A stretch of DNA of 64,000 nucleotides from Chloroflexota bacterium (GTDB lineage Bacteria; Chloroflexota; Anaerolineae; Anaerolineales; Villigracilaceae), in assembly GCA_016195815.1 (NCBI GenBank), contig JACPYX010000006.1:1-64000 (forward strand). Reading direction: 5' to 3'. Below are positions 41,799 to 50,981 of the stretch, one piece after another. Under the pieces are notes generated by a model. The model searched no databases, was not told where the DNA came from, and was given only the letters and a program-made list of their open reading frames with translations. Numbering within the stretch: position 1 is the first letter of the stretch; each line of letters starts with the position of its first letter. The position numbers and the translations under genes are program-made.

Positions 41799-43726
41799 AA
41801 CAAGGGAGTCTCTTTGATAATTTTTGGCTCCGCTGCGGGAGGCGGATTCTTTAATTCAAAGCGGAAGACCAATTGGCCGAAGTGTACCACGTCACCGTGT
41901 TGGAGGAGATGGCCCTCTTTTCCCACTGGCTCGAAGTTGACCCATGTGCCAGCCACAGTGCCTGCATCGGCCAGGAGATATCCGCCGTCTTCGGTTTGGG
42001 CCAGGCGCGCGTGACGCGGGTTGAGAGATGGGTTGTCAAGAACATAAGTTGATTGCACCGGGTCGGAGCCGAAGACGCTCTCTTTTTCGGTGAGGAGAAT
42101 TGGCGAAACGGGGGCCGCCGCCAGGTCGGGTGTGAGGCGTTGAAGCCAGGCGGGTGCGTCCGCGTTTTTGGCGCGTTCATTCACCGCGCGCGCGCGTTTG
42201 GTCCGGTCTGTGATTGGCTCGACAGTCGCCGCGACCGGTTGTGTGAGCGGGTCGCCAGCGGCCCGGCGTGAAGTACGGGCGCGCCTAAAGACCGAGCGCA
42301 TACTTCCCAGGAAGAAGATCAACAACAAGGACAGGCCGGCCAGGCCGATCGCGCCGTACGTGATGTATTGTTTATATCTTGCAAAGAAAGCGGACAAGCC
42401 GCGCGGCGGCTGGGTGACTGTGACGGTGACCGGGATCTCCATGCTGGTTTTGCTCAGCCCCAATACGTCCACGGCCTCAACCATGATCTTGTGTTCGCCG
42501 CTCAGGTTGTACTTGCTGATGTCCCATGTGAATGTGTCGAAGGGCGCGGCTTTGTTTTCGGCCGCGATTTCGCCGTCTACATAAAACGTGGTGCGGGCCA
42601 GGGGGCGTTTGTGTTTGTCTGGAAATTCGATGATGATCTCGATCTTCTGCGTATCGGGCAAAAGGATTTTGTCATTGTACGGGTCGTTTTGCGGCGGACG
42701 GCGCACGATCTGCAAAGGCGGCGAGACGAAGATCGGGTTGGGCGGCTGGATGTCTATGGTGATGGATTGGTCCGCCGATTGGACTTTGCCGGCCGCGCTT
42801 GTAATTTGTGCGCTGATCGTGAGTTGTCCGCCTTTGGCCGCGGCGGAGTTGTACTTGAGCGAGTACAACCTGCGTAATGGGGCAAAATAAGATTCGGGGT
42901 CGGGCAGGGGCTGGGTCTCATTGGTCGCCGAGAAATATTCGCCGCCGGTTTGCATGGCCAGGTTGTTAAATGCCGCCGCGCTGGTGGTGGCTGCGTACAA
43001 GTCTGTATCTGCAAACCATACGAAGACGCGCACGCGGTTCTGTTGTGCCTTCACAATCAATGGCTGCAACAGCGTGTCTATGTTCGGATCGTCCATACGC
43101 GGGGTGATAAACAATACCGCGCGCTTCATCCCCGGGCGCGGCGTTTGCGCCGCGGCTGTATCAATTGCAATGGCTAATGATTGCAGGTTGGGTGTTGTGG
43201 TGCGGAAATCTGGTTGGAAGGCGTTCAGGCTCACCGACCAGTCTTTTGCGCTGGCATGAGAAATGACCGGCCCGGCAATCGTCACGAGACTCAGATCGTC
43301 GGGCGTATCCGCGGGAAGTCTCTGTTCCCACTCACTGAGCGCCTGCACAATCTGTTGAAAGCGAGGCGCGCCCTGTGCGTTTCGGATCCCGAGCGCAGGC
43401 CCGGGATTGACCGCCACCACAATTTGTGCGGGGACAACCATCTCGGTCAATTCCTGCACCGGCAACGGCTGGCCGTCTTCGAGCATGTTCACGTCACCGG
43501 GCTTGAGTCCGCTCACGAAACGGCCTGATGCGTCGAACACATCCAGGAACGATGACATCACTGGAAATGCCGAGGCGTCCACCGGATAAAGATCGGCGCG
43601 GGCCTGTCCCTGCGCAAAAGCGAAGGTTGAGGGTTGAAGAGTGAAGGCCAGAAAGGCAAAAAGAAAAAGGAACGCGTGTGACAGCGTTTGTCCGCGTCCC
43701 CGTTTTGGAATTGAAAAGTTTCTCAT
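41795..43726 (-). CDS. VWA-like membrane protein with cytoplasmic FHA domain
   Basis: The 643-aa protein has a signal peptide (residues about 15-38), a large outside part with a von Willebrand A-like domain (about 80-300) and a beta-rich region, and one membrane helix (about 470-490, YITYGAIGLAGLSLLLIFFLG). The C-terminal FHA domain (about 560-630) contains GSDP, NPSLNPRHARL and DAGTVAGTWVNF. The FHA domain should bind phosphothreonine peptides inside the cell, and the coupled phosphatase gene fits that. Part of the signal peptide is encoded by a repeat-like sequence (43621-43648). TACAAT seven bases before the ATG suggests a leaderless mRNA. Confidence 0.85.
   Translation of the reverse strand: MRNFSIPKRGRGQTLSHAFLFLFAFLAFTLQPSTFAFAQGQARADLYPVDASAFPVMSSFLDVFDASGRFVSGLKPGDVNMLEDGQPLPVQELTEMVVPAQIVVAVNPGPALGIRNAQGAPRFQQIVQALSEWEQRLPADTPDDLSLVTIAGPVISHASAKDWSVSLNAFQPDFRTTTPNLQSLAIAIDTAAAQTPRPGMKRAVLFITPRMDDPNIDTLLQPLIVKAQQNRVRVFVWFADTDLYAATTSAAAFNNLAMQTGGEYFSATNETQPLPDPESYFAPLRRLYSLKYNSAAAKGGQLTISAQITSAAGKVQSADQSITIDIQPPNPIFVSPPLQIVRRPPQNDPYNDKILLPDTQKIEIIIEFPDKHKRPLARTTFYVDGEIAAENKAAPFDTFTWDISKYNLSGEHKIMVEAVDVLGLSKTSMEIPVTVTVTQPPRGLSAFFARYKQYITYGAIGLAGLSLLLIFFLGSMRSVFRRARTSRRAAGDPLTQPVAATVEPITDRTKRARAVNERAKNADAPAWLQRLTPDLAAAPVSPILLTEKESVFGSDPVQSTYVLDNPSLNPRHARLAQTEDGGYLLADAGTVAGTWVNFEPVGKEGHLLQHGDVVHFGQLVFRFELKNPPPAAEPKIIKETPLL
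43621..43648. repeat. Oligo-repeat in the signal-peptide region of the FHA gene
   Basis: The stretch gaaggttgagggttgaagagtgaagg (complement ccttcactcttcaaccctcaaccttc) is the same kind of cttcaac word repeat seen at 54022-54049 and 33427-33441. It is read in frame here as LQPSTF. Confidence 0.55.
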
Positions 43727-43733
43727 CGGGCTA

Positions 43734-43739
43734 ATTGTA
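43734..43739 (-). promoter_or_regulatory. -10 box of the VWA/FHA gene, leaderless type
   Basis: TACAAT on the minus strand ends seven bases before the ATG at 43726. No ribosome binding site is present. Confidence 0.5.
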
Positions 43740-43767
43740 AATCAACAGTCGTGAATCCGATGCTGTA

Positions 43768-45306
43768 TCATTCCCATTCAATCGTCGCCGGCGGTTTGCT
43801 CGTAATATCATACACGACGCGATTGATTCCGTCCACTTCATTAACAATGCGGTTCGCCACGCGCGCCAAAAGTTCATGCGGCAGGCGCGCCCAATCCGCG
43901 GTCATGAAATCGTCGGTCGAGACGGCGCGGATCGCGGCCGCCTCCTGATATGTGCGCTGGTCGCCCATCACGCCCACCGAACGCACCGGCAACAAAACCA
44001 CGAACGCCTGCGAGACCTGCGCGCCCTTTCCCAGAAATCCCACTTTGGATAATTCCTCGATCAAGATGGCGTCCGCCGCGCGCAAACGGGATACGCGCTC
44101 ACGCGTCACTTCGCCAAGACAGCGCACGGTCAGGCCGGGACCCGGGAACGGCTGCCGCCAAACCATCTCTTCCGGCAGTCCGAGCGCTTCACCGACCGCG
44201 CGCACTTCATCCTTGAACAAATATCTGAGCGGCTCGACCAGTTCAAATTGCATGTCTTCCGGCAGTCCGCCGACGTTATGATGCGTTTTGATTCGCTCGG
44301 CTTTATTGCGATCCGGCGCGGACGATTCAACGACATCGGGGTAGATCGTGCCTTGCACCAAAAATTTTGGATGGCCGATCTGTTTCGCCTGCGCTTCAAA
44401 CAAGCGAATGAATTTTTCGCCGACGATCTTGCGCTTTTGCTCTGGGTCGGTGACGCCTTTCAACGCGCCGAGGAATTCATCGCTGGCGTCCACCGCGATC
44501 AACTCAGCGTGCATCTTCTCGCGGAAGGTTGACGCGACCTGTTCGCCTTCGCCTTTTCGCAGTAAACCGGTGTCCACGAACACGGCCACGAGTTGATCGC
44601 CGATGGCTTTGTGCACCAGCGCCGCCGCCACAGATGAATCCACGCCGCCGCTTACTGCGGCCAGCACGCGTTCTTTGCCAACTTGCTTTTGAATGCGCGC
44701 CACCGCATCGTCAATGATGGAAGCGGGAGTCCATTCAGGTTTCGCATCACAGATGTCAATCGCGAAATGCTTCAACAATTGTGAGCCGTTCGGGGTGTGG
44801 TGCACTTCAGGATGGAACTGGACGCCGAAATATTTGCGTTGAAAATCGCCCATGGCCGCGAAAGGACTGTTTCCGCTCTTCGCCAGCGCCATGAATCCCG
44901 GCGGCATTTTGGTGATGCGGTCGCCGTGCGACATCCACACCTTGGAGAGTGCATCCAGCATTGTGCCGGGCATCAACGGTTGGATTTCTGCCTGCCCATA
45001 TTCGCGCTGCGCCGACGGATCAACCTGCCCGCCCAGCGCGTGAGTCAGGGCCTGCATCCCATAGCAGATTCCAAGAATGGGCAATCCTGAATCTAAAATA
45101 TATTTTTGAATATATGGCGCGCCGGCTTCATAAACAGATTTAGGCCCGCCGGACAAAATAAATCCTTTCGGTTTGATCGAAAGGATTTTTTCCTGCGGCG
45201 CGTCCCAAGCAAACAACTCGCAGTAAACCTGCGCCTCGCGCACGCGGCGCGCAATGAGTTGAGCGTATTGGGAACCGAAATCGAGGATGGCAATGGAATT
45301 AGTCAT
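43768..45306 (-). CDS. guaA: GMP synthase (glutamine-hydrolysing)
   Basis: GuaA converts XMP to GMP. The 512-aa protein has the class I amidotransferase domain with the nucleophile in LGICYGMQ and the His/Glu pair in GVQFHPEV. The ATP-pyrophosphatase domain has the PP-loop [13 protein letters not shown], and a dimerisation domain ends in [18 protein letters not shown] as usual. It lies 33 bases after xpt, whose product makes XMP from xanthine, so the pair forms a guanine-nucleotide salvage unit. The gap is filled by an atcagtgg repeat. Confidence 0.97.
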   Translation of the reverse strand: MTNSIAILDFGSQYAQLIARRVREAQVYCELFAWDAPQEKILSIKPKGFILSGGPKSVYEAGAPYIQKYILDSGLPILGICYGMQALTHALGGQVDPSAQREYGQAEIQPLMPGTMLDALSKVWMSHGDRITKMPPGFMALAKSGNSPFAAMGDFQRKYFGVQFHPEVHHTPNGSQLLKHFAIDICDAKPEWTPASIIDDAVARIQKQVGKERVLAAVSGGVDSSVAAALVHKAIGDQLVAVFVDTGLLRKGEGEQVASTFREKMHAELIAVDASDEFLGALKGVTDPEQKRKIVGEKFIRLFEAQAKQIGHPKFLVQGTIYPDVVESSAPDRNKAERIKTHHNVGGLPEDMQFELVEPLRYLFKDEVRAVGEALGLPEEMVWRQPFPGPGLTVRCLGEVTRERVSRLRAADAILIEELSKVGFLGKGAQVSQAFVVLLPVRSVGVMGDQRTYQEAAAIRAVSTDDFMTADWARLPHELLARVANRIVNEVDGINRVVYDITSKPPATIEWE

Positions 45307-45353
45307 CAGTGGTCAGTATCCAGTAATCAGTGGCCATTGTCACTGATCGCTGA
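45305..45353. repeat. Oligo-repeat between guaA and xpt
   Basis: Words atcagtggtca (45305-45315) and atcagtggcca (45327-45337) are direct repeats, and cactgat (45341-45347) is inverted to them. The repeat fills the guaA-xpt gap and forms the last codons of xpt (FSDQ). Confidence 0.6.
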
Positions 45354-45915
45354 AAACGATTTTCCCGCCATCCATCGAAGCAATGCAGGCCAGTGATTCG
45401 ACCGGCACACCGACCGGCTTGAGCGCCTCGCGTCCGCCCTCGAAACGTTTCTCGATCAACGCGCCGATGCCGACGATCTTCGCGCCCGCGGCTTCCGCCA
45501 GACGCACAAGCCCGAGGATGGTCGCGCCGGAAGCGAGGAAATCGTCAATGATTAAGACTTTTTCGCCGTGCTGAAGATATTCAGGCGAGACGATCAATTC
45601 GACCATGCGGCCTTTGGTATGCGAAGGCGCGAGCGTGAGATAAACCTGGTCCGGCATGGTGATGGGCTTGTTTTTTCGCGCGTACACCACCGGAAGTCCG
45701 AGATGAAGCGCAGTGGTCAGCGCCGGTGCGATGCCTGAAATTTCGGCGGTCAGCACTTTGGTCGCACCGGCATTTGCGAAGCGGCGCGCGAATTCCTTTC
45801 CGCATAAGTTCATCAAGGTCGCATCAACCTGATGATTTACAAAACTATCTACTTTGAGAATTCCATTTCCAAGATTTTGCCCGTCACGCTGGATTCGATC
45901 TTTGAGTTCTTTCAC
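45340..45915 (-). CDS. xpt: Xanthine phosphoribosyltransferase
   Basis: Xpt salvages xanthine to XMP. The 191-aa protein matches the Bacillus-type Xpt family: GILKVDSFVNHQVDATLM near the start, TAEISGIAPA, ARKNKPITM and the PRPP loop VLIIDDFLASGAT. The start codon is GTG with GGGAGG upstream. No purine riboswitch is visible in the 131-base upstream region, unlike the firmicute gene. It is probably co-transcribed with guaA. Confidence 0.94.
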   Translation of the reverse strand: MKELKDRIQRDGQNLGNGILKVDSFVNHQVDATLMNLCGKEFARRFANAGATKVLTAEISGIAPALTTALHLGLPVVYARKNKPITMPDQVYLTLAPSHTKGRMVELIVSPEYLQHGEKVLIIDDFLASGATILGLVRLAEAAGAKIVGIGALIEKRFEGGREALKPVGVPVESLACIASMDGGKIVFSDQ

Positions 45916-46034
45916 GCCTGCCTCCCGAAATTTTTAACCTGAATATAAATCCATTGTACAACACTCATCTTGAACCTGCCAGATAAGATTTGCGCGCATG
46001 AGTTCAGCCTTAATGACGCGTTTTTATCCTGTGT

Positions 46035-46040
46035 TAGAAT
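46035..46040 (+). promoter_or_regulatory. -10 box of maf, leaderless type
   Basis: TAGAAT ends six bases before the GTG start of maf at 46047. No Shine-Dalgarno is present. Confidence 0.5.
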
Positions 46041-46046
46041 CTTCCC

Positions 46047-46718
46047 GTGACTGAACGGATATTGATTCTGCTTGCATCGAATTCCCCGCGTCGCAGAGAA
46101 TTGATCTCACTTGGGAACTGGTCGTTCAGCATTTCAGTCTCGAATGTGGATGAGAGTCTGCGTGCGGGCGAAACTCCCGGCGATTATGTCCGCAGGCTGG
46201 CCGATTCAAAAGCGCGTGCGGCCATCGGAAATGCCGGCCCTGAACACATCATCGTTGCGGCTGATACTGCCGTGGTGGACGATGACATGATCCTCGGCAA
46301 GCCCAAAGACATGGCCGATGCCGCGCAAATGCTTCAACGCCTGCGCGGGCATACCCACCAGGTTTACACAGGACTTTCCGTTCTTGAAATGAAAAACGGA
46401 CGCAGCATCAACGAAGTTTGTGTGACGGATGTGCCGATGCGAAATTACAGCGACGAAGAGATCAGCCTCTATGTCCAGACCGGCGACCCGCTCGATAAGG
46501 CCGGGGCGTATGCAATTCAACATGCTCGTTTTCAACCGGTGGAAAATATGGGCGGCTGTTTTGCATCTGTAATGGGATTGCCTCTGTGCCACCTCACGCG
46601 TGCCCTGCGAAAGCTCCATGTCACCCCCGACGCGGACATTCCGAACAACTGCCAAACTTATTTGCATTATCAATGTCCTGTCTCGCGTGCCATTCTGCGC
46701 GGCGAACAGGTTGGATAA
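46047..46718 (+). CDS. maf: Maf-family nucleotide pyrophosphatase
   Basis: Maf proteins hydrolyse non-canonical or canonical nucleoside triphosphates and were first linked to septum inhibition. The 223-aa protein has the N-terminal LLASNSPRRRELI, the DTAVVDDDMILGKP block and QVYTGLSV. It continues about 30 residues past the usual end (CQTYLHYQCPVSRAILRGEQ), with three Cys. The start is GTG placed six bases after a -10 box. The PBP gene follows after 11 bases. Confidence 0.92.
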   Translation: MTERILILLASNSPRRRELISLGNWSFSISVSNVDESLRAGETPGDYVRRLADSKARAAIGNAGPEHIIVAADTAVVDDDMILGKPKDMADAAQMLQRLRGHTHQVYTGLSVLEMKNGRSINEVCVTDVPMRNYSDEEISLYVQTGDPLDKAGAYAIQHARFQPVENMGGCFASVMGLPLCHLTRALRKLHVTPDADIPNNCQTYLHYQCPVSRAILRGEQVG

Positions 46719-46729
46719 AAGGTAAACGT

Positions 46730-48991
46730 ATGAGACCAATTCGCTGGCTTCCATTGATCCTGATGTTGTTTGTATTTGCCGCTTGTGCGCCGAAATCTGG
46801 CGGAGGGAGCGGCCTGCCTTTCTTTTCAACGGCTACGCCTCTGCCGACTGCACAGGTATCCATTACCCATGCACCGGATGCGCAAGCCGCCATGCGGAGA
46901 TTCCTCGAGGCACTCAAGACCGGCGATTATGCCACGATGTACAGCCTGTTGTCGAAGGACAGCCAGGCCGCGGTGACGCAGGATGTTTTCAGCAAGAAAT
47001 ACAACGATGCCCTCAATACCATGAGCGCAAACAAATTGGATTATGAAGTGTTGACCCAATTGCTCAGTCCCAGCCTCGCGCAAGTTGGATTTCGAGTCAT
47101 CTATCGCACCGCCCTGGTGGGAGACATTCAACGCGACATGATCGCGCGCTTCAACCTTGAAGCCGGTGAATGGCGCCTCCAATGGGACGACAGCCTGATC
47201 CTGCCCGAACTGGCGGGCGGCAACGTCCTGAAAATGGATTACCAAATCCCGGCCCGTGGCAACATCTACGACCGCAATGGCCTGCCCATTGTCGGACAAT
47301 CTGATGCGTACGCGCTCGGTATTACACCCGGCCAAATGACTCCGAAATCTGAAGTCGCGCTGGTCAGCCAGCTTTCCAAACTTTGTGGAATTACCCAGGA
47401 TGAAATCAAAGCTCGTTATGCCAGCGCCGCACCGGATTGGTATGTGGCAATCTGTGACGCCTCGACCGATGAGGTCAAAGGCGTCCTGGACCTTGGCATT
47501 GGCGGCTTGACTGTCACGCCTTATACCTCACGCTTTTATTTCAACCAGGGCATTGCCTCGCAGACGGTTGGCTATACTCTTTCTATTGACCCTGCGCAAG
47601 TGGATGAGTATCGCCGCAAAGGTTATCGCGGCGACGAGCGAATTGGCCAGGCTGGCGTTGAAAAATCAATGGAGTCTTATCTGGCAGGCACACATGGCGG
47701 CACGCTTTGGGTCGTTGACCCCAACGGCAATCTTGTCGCCAAACTTGGCGAGAGCCAGCCAAAACCCGCCGACTCGGTTTACCTGACGATTGATCGCAAC
47801 CTGCAGTACTATACCCAACTAGCTATTCGGGGCTTCAAAGGCGCGGCAGTTGTCATTGAACGCGATACGGGCCGCATATTGGCGATGGCCTCCTCGCCCA
47901 GCTATGATCAGAACGTGTTCGATCCCAACAACTTTAATAACGGCTACCTGGTTGGCGATCTGCTCAACAGTCAGGACCAGCCTCTGCTCAACCGCGCTGC
48001 GCAGGGACAATACCCGCTCGGTTCGGTATTCAAGGTTGTAACCTTTTCTGCCGGCCTCGAAAGCGGACTCTATCTTCCCGAAACGACCTACAATTGTCAG
48101 TATGAGTTTACCGAGCTTCAGCAATATGGCGGCCAAATCTTATATGACTGGACGTGGCAATATTGCCAGGACAGGCTTGCGGCAGGCAAACAATGTGACA
48201 CACAGAGCAGTACACCATCCGGCTTGCTGACTCTGCCCGAGGGGTTGATGCGTTCCTGCAATCCATATTTCTGGCGCATTGGCCTTGACCTTTACAACAA
48301 TAATCGCGCAGGCGATATCGCAAACATGGCGCGCGCTTTTGGTCTCGGCGCGCCGACCGGCATTGACGCTGTGGCGGAGGCCTCTGGAAATATTGATATT
48401 CCGACCAACCCGATAGACGCGACCAACCAGGCTATTGGTCAAGGAACTGTGACGGTGACGCCTTTGCAAGTGGCGCGCATGATTGCCGCCATTGGCAACG
48501 GCGGGACCTTGTACCGGCCCCAGCTCATCGAGAAGATCCAGCCTGTTGACGGCAGCCCGCTAACTGTCTTCAAGCCTGAAGCGGCCGGCACACTGCCATT
48601 GCGTCCAGATAATCTCAAACTTTTGCAAGATGCCATGCGGAGTGTAATCAACGACCCGCGCGGCACTGCCTACTTTCGCATGATCGGGCTGCAGATTCCA
48701 GTTGCCGGAAAAACCGGCACGGCTGAATCGGGCAATGGCAAATCGCATGCCTGGTTCGCGGGATACACGCTGGCAAACGAGCAGGATACGACATTGCCCA
48801 ATATTGCGGTGGTTGTGATTCTTGAGAATCAGGGACAAGGCTCCGACTGGGCCGCGCCGCTCTTTAGGGCAATTGTCGAGACCTATTACTACGGCCAGCC
48901 CCCGACAGTTCCCTGGTTTGGACCGATTGGCAATCCATATACGCCCACGCCCATTGGTGGCATTCCAACCAAAACGCCGAAGCCGAAATAG
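46730..48991 (+). CDS. Class B penicillin-binding protein, lipoprotein form
   Basis: This peptidoglycan transpeptidase of 753 aa has a lipoprotein signal (FVFAACAPK). An NTF2-like MecA_N domain (about 40-160) and the dimerisation domain (about 180-350) come next, then the transpeptidase domain. Catalytic motifs are Ser432-V-F-Lys435 (SxxK), Ser509-Cys-Asn511 (SxN) and Lys661-Thr-Gly663 (KTG). The C-terminus ends in a short Pro/Thr tail. It resembles PbpA/PBP3 of Gram-positive type. The lipobox in place of an uncleaved membrane anchor is less common. It follows maf by 11 bases. Confidence 0.93.
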   Translation: MRPIRWLPLILMLFVFAACAPKSGGGSGLPFFSTATPLPTAQVSITHAPDAQAAMRRFLEALKTGDYATMYSLLSKDSQAAVTQDVFSKKYNDALNTMSANKLDYEVLTQLLSPSLAQVGFRVIYRTALVGDIQRDMIARFNLEAGEWRLQWDDSLILPELAGGNVLKMDYQIPARGNIYDRNGLPIVGQSDAYALGITPGQMTPKSEVALVSQLSKLCGITQDEIKARYASAAPDWYVAICDASTDEVKGVLDLGIGGLTVTPYTSRFYFNQGIASQTVGYTLSIDPAQVDEYRRKGYRGDERIGQAGVEKSMESYLAGTHGGTLWVVDPNGNLVAKLGESQPKPADSVYLTIDRNLQYYTQLAIRGFKGAAVVIERDTGRILAMASSPSYDQNVFDPNNFNNGYLVGDLLNSQDQPLLNRAAQGQYPLGSVFKVVTFSAGLESGLYLPETTYNCQYEFTELQQYGGQILYDWTWQYCQDRLAAGKQCDTQSSTPSGLLTLPEGLMRSCNPYFWRIGLDLYNNNRAGDIANMARAFGLGAPTGIDAVAEASGNIDIPTNPIDATNQAIGQGTVTVTPLQVARMIAAIGNGGTLYRPQLIEKIQPVDGSPLTVFKPEAAGTLPLRPDNLKLLQDAMRSVINDPRGTAYFRMIGLQIPVAGKTGTAESGNGKSHAWFAGYTLANEQDTTLPNIAVVVILENQGQGSDWAAPLFRAIVETYYYGQPPTVPWFGPIGNPYTPTPIGGIPTKTPKPK

Positions 48992-49049
48992 CGGGCCGCT
49001 CTCTGCGCCATCCTTGGCGCAGGCCGATGAGGACGACTGCTGCAGCAAT

Positions 49050-49955
49050 ATGACAGAAACGCCGCTTGCTGGTTTGATCGTCAAAGCCCAGTCTGGTTTC
49101 TTTACCGTCGAGACTGGAGAGACCCTCGTTGTTTGCCAGTTACGCGGACGCTTGAAACAAGGCCGCGCCAGCGGAGATATTGCGGCGCTCGGCGACCACG
49201 TCCGCATCACGGTGTTGACGGATGGGTCTGGGGTGATCGAAGAGGTCGGAGAACGGAAGCAGGCCATCGTCCGGCTCGACCCGAGGCCGCAGGGCAAATA
49301 TCAGCAGGTGCTGTTGGCGAATACAGATCAGGCGGTCTTCGTCTTCGCTTGCGCGCAACCGAATCCGAAATTGAGAATGCTCGATCGTTTCCTGGTCATC
49401 GCGGAAAAACAACGCGTGCCCGCCGTGATCGTCGCCAATAAAATTGATCTCGTTAAAAATCCCGAGGAAATTTTTGGAATGTATGAACCGCTGGGCTATC
49501 GTGTGATTTACACTTCGGCAAAGAATGGCAGTGGCATCGCGGCATTGAAATCGAATCTAACCGGAAAGATCAGCGCGCTGGCCGGGCCGAGCGGCGCGGG
49601 CAAATCAAGTTTGTTGAATGCCATGCAGCCCCGGCTTGGTCTGGCTGTGAATGAGGTCAGTGCGGCGCTGAACAAAGGTAAACACACGACTGTGGTGCGC
49701 GAATTATTTGCGCTCGAAGGCGGCGGGTATCTGGCTGATACGCCCGGATGGAAATCGCTGGCATTGTGGGACACACACCCCGAAGAGATAGACGCTTATT
49801 TTCCAGAGCTTGCGCCGCTGGTGGCCGAATGCCAGTTCAGCGATTGCTCGCATATCCACGAACCGGGCTGTGCCGTATTGACCGCACTGAAAGCAGGCAC
49901 AGTCCATCCAGAGCGTTATGATTCTTATTTGCGCTTGCGGGCCGGGGAAGAATAA
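49050..49955 (+). CDS. rsgA: Small ribosomal subunit biogenesis GTPase RsgA
   Basis: RsgA checks 30S subunit maturation. The 301-aa protein shows the circularly permuted GTPase order: an N-terminal OB fold, then NKID (G4), then the P-loop GPSGAGKSS (G1), then DTPG (G3). A C-terminal zinc motif follows with Cys and His in CQFSDCSHIHEPGC. The ATG at 49050 gives the expected family length; upstream frame belongs to the PBP gene region. It is 58 bases after the PBP stop. Confidence 0.96.
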   Translation: MTETPLAGLIVKAQSGFFTVETGETLVVCQLRGRLKQGRASGDIAALGDHVRITVLTDGSGVIEEVGERKQAIVRLDPRPQGKYQQVLLANTDQAVFVFACAQPNPKLRMLDRFLVIAEKQRVPAVIVANKIDLVKNPEEIFGMYEPLGYRVIYTSAKNGSGIAALKSNLTGKISALAGPSGAGKSSLLNAMQPRLGLAVNEVSAALNKGKHTTVVRELFALEGGGYLADTPGWKSLALWDTHPEEIDAYFPELAPLVAECQFSDCSHIHEPGCAVLTALKAGTVHPERYDSYLRLRAGEE

Positions 49956-49988
49956 CGATTTACGATGGCTGCTGATTATTGAACACTG

Positions 49989-50978
49989 ATGACAGATAAC
50001 TGGAATTTGCTCGGACATGAATGGGCTGTGGACATGCTGCGACAACATGTCGCACGCGATTCGGCGCGCCATGCGTATCTCTTCGCGGGACCTCCGGGCG
50101 TTGGCCGCCGCACATTGGCCTTGCGCTTCGCCCAGGCTTTGAATTGCACCCAGACCATCGAAGCGGGCATGCCCTGCGGCAAATGCCGCGACTGCAAACA
50201 GATCGAAGCCATGCAGCACCCCGACTTGACCATCATCCAGGCCGAGACCGAAGGCGGGACGTTGAAAGTGGATCAAGTGCGTGAGTCGCGGCGTTCGCTG
50301 ACTCTCAAACCGTATCAATCCAAATACCGCCTGGCGCTCTTCGTCCGCTTTCAGGAAGCGAACGATAATGCCGCCAACGCTTTGCTCAAAGTATTGGAAG
50401 AAGCGCCGTCTTATGCGCTCCTGATCCTGACTGCGGATAACCCTGAACAACTTTTGCCGACCATCGTTTCGCGTTGTGAAGTTCTGCGATTGAGACCAGT
50501 GCCATTGGAAATGGTCAGTTCTTTCCTGAGGGAACGCGGCGCAGATGAAGACACTGCGCGGCTGTTGGCGCATATCAGCGGCGGGCGTCCGGGGTTTGCA
50601 TTGCGGCTGCTGCAAGACCCGTCTGCGTTGGAATTTCGCCGGGAAAAATTATCAGACTTGCAGACTCTCCTGCCAGCCACGCGCGTGGAAAAATTTGCAT
50701 ACGCCGATAAACTCTCCAAAGATAAAGACAGTATGCGCCGCGTGCTCTTGGTATGGGTCTCATTCTGGCGCGATGTGTTGCTGCGCGTGGGCGGCGTGTC
50801 CACGCCGATTGCAAACGCGGACCAGGTGCAGGAAATAGAATTTTTAGCGGGACTCGTTTCTTTGTCTGAGGTGCGAGGCGTGGTGTCGAATCTCGAAAAG
50901 GCCCTGGCGCGCATGGATGCCAGCGTCAACGCGCGCCTGCTGGCGGAAGTACTCCTGCTCGATTGGCCGAAGGTTTGA
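49989..50978 (+). CDS. holB: DNA polymerase III delta' subunit
   Basis: This clamp-loader subunit has 329 aa. An AAA+ domain begins GHEWAVDMLRQHVARDSARHAYLFAGPPGVGRR, with Arg in place of the Walker A Lys, and a four-Cys zinc module follows (NCTQ, then CGKCRDC). The sensor-1 region and LLKVLEEAPSYALLIL are typical, and the SRC motif is present in IVSRCE. The Walker change fits the known loss of ATPase activity in delta' proteins. The next gene starts three bases after its stop. Confidence 0.94.
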   Translation: MTDNWNLLGHEWAVDMLRQHVARDSARHAYLFAGPPGVGRRTLALRFAQALNCTQTIEAGMPCGKCRDCKQIEAMQHPDLTIIQAETEGGTLKVDQVRESRRSLTLKPYQSKYRLALFVRFQEANDNAANALLKVLEEAPSYALLILTADNPEQLLPTIVSRCEVLRLRPVPLEMVSSFLRERGADEDTARLLAHISGGRPGFALRLLQDPSALEFRREKLSDLQTLLPATRVEKFAYADKLSKDKDSMRRVLLVWVSFWRDVLLRVGGVSTPIANADQVQEIEFLAGLVSLSEVRGVVSNLEKALARMDASVNARLLAEVLLLDWPKV

Positions 50979-50981
50979 TGC

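Noticed and set aside
45916-46046. Purine riboswitch before xpt
   Set aside because: Bacillus xpt has one, so I looked for the conserved three-way-junction loops; they are absent and the region is short with divergent promoters.
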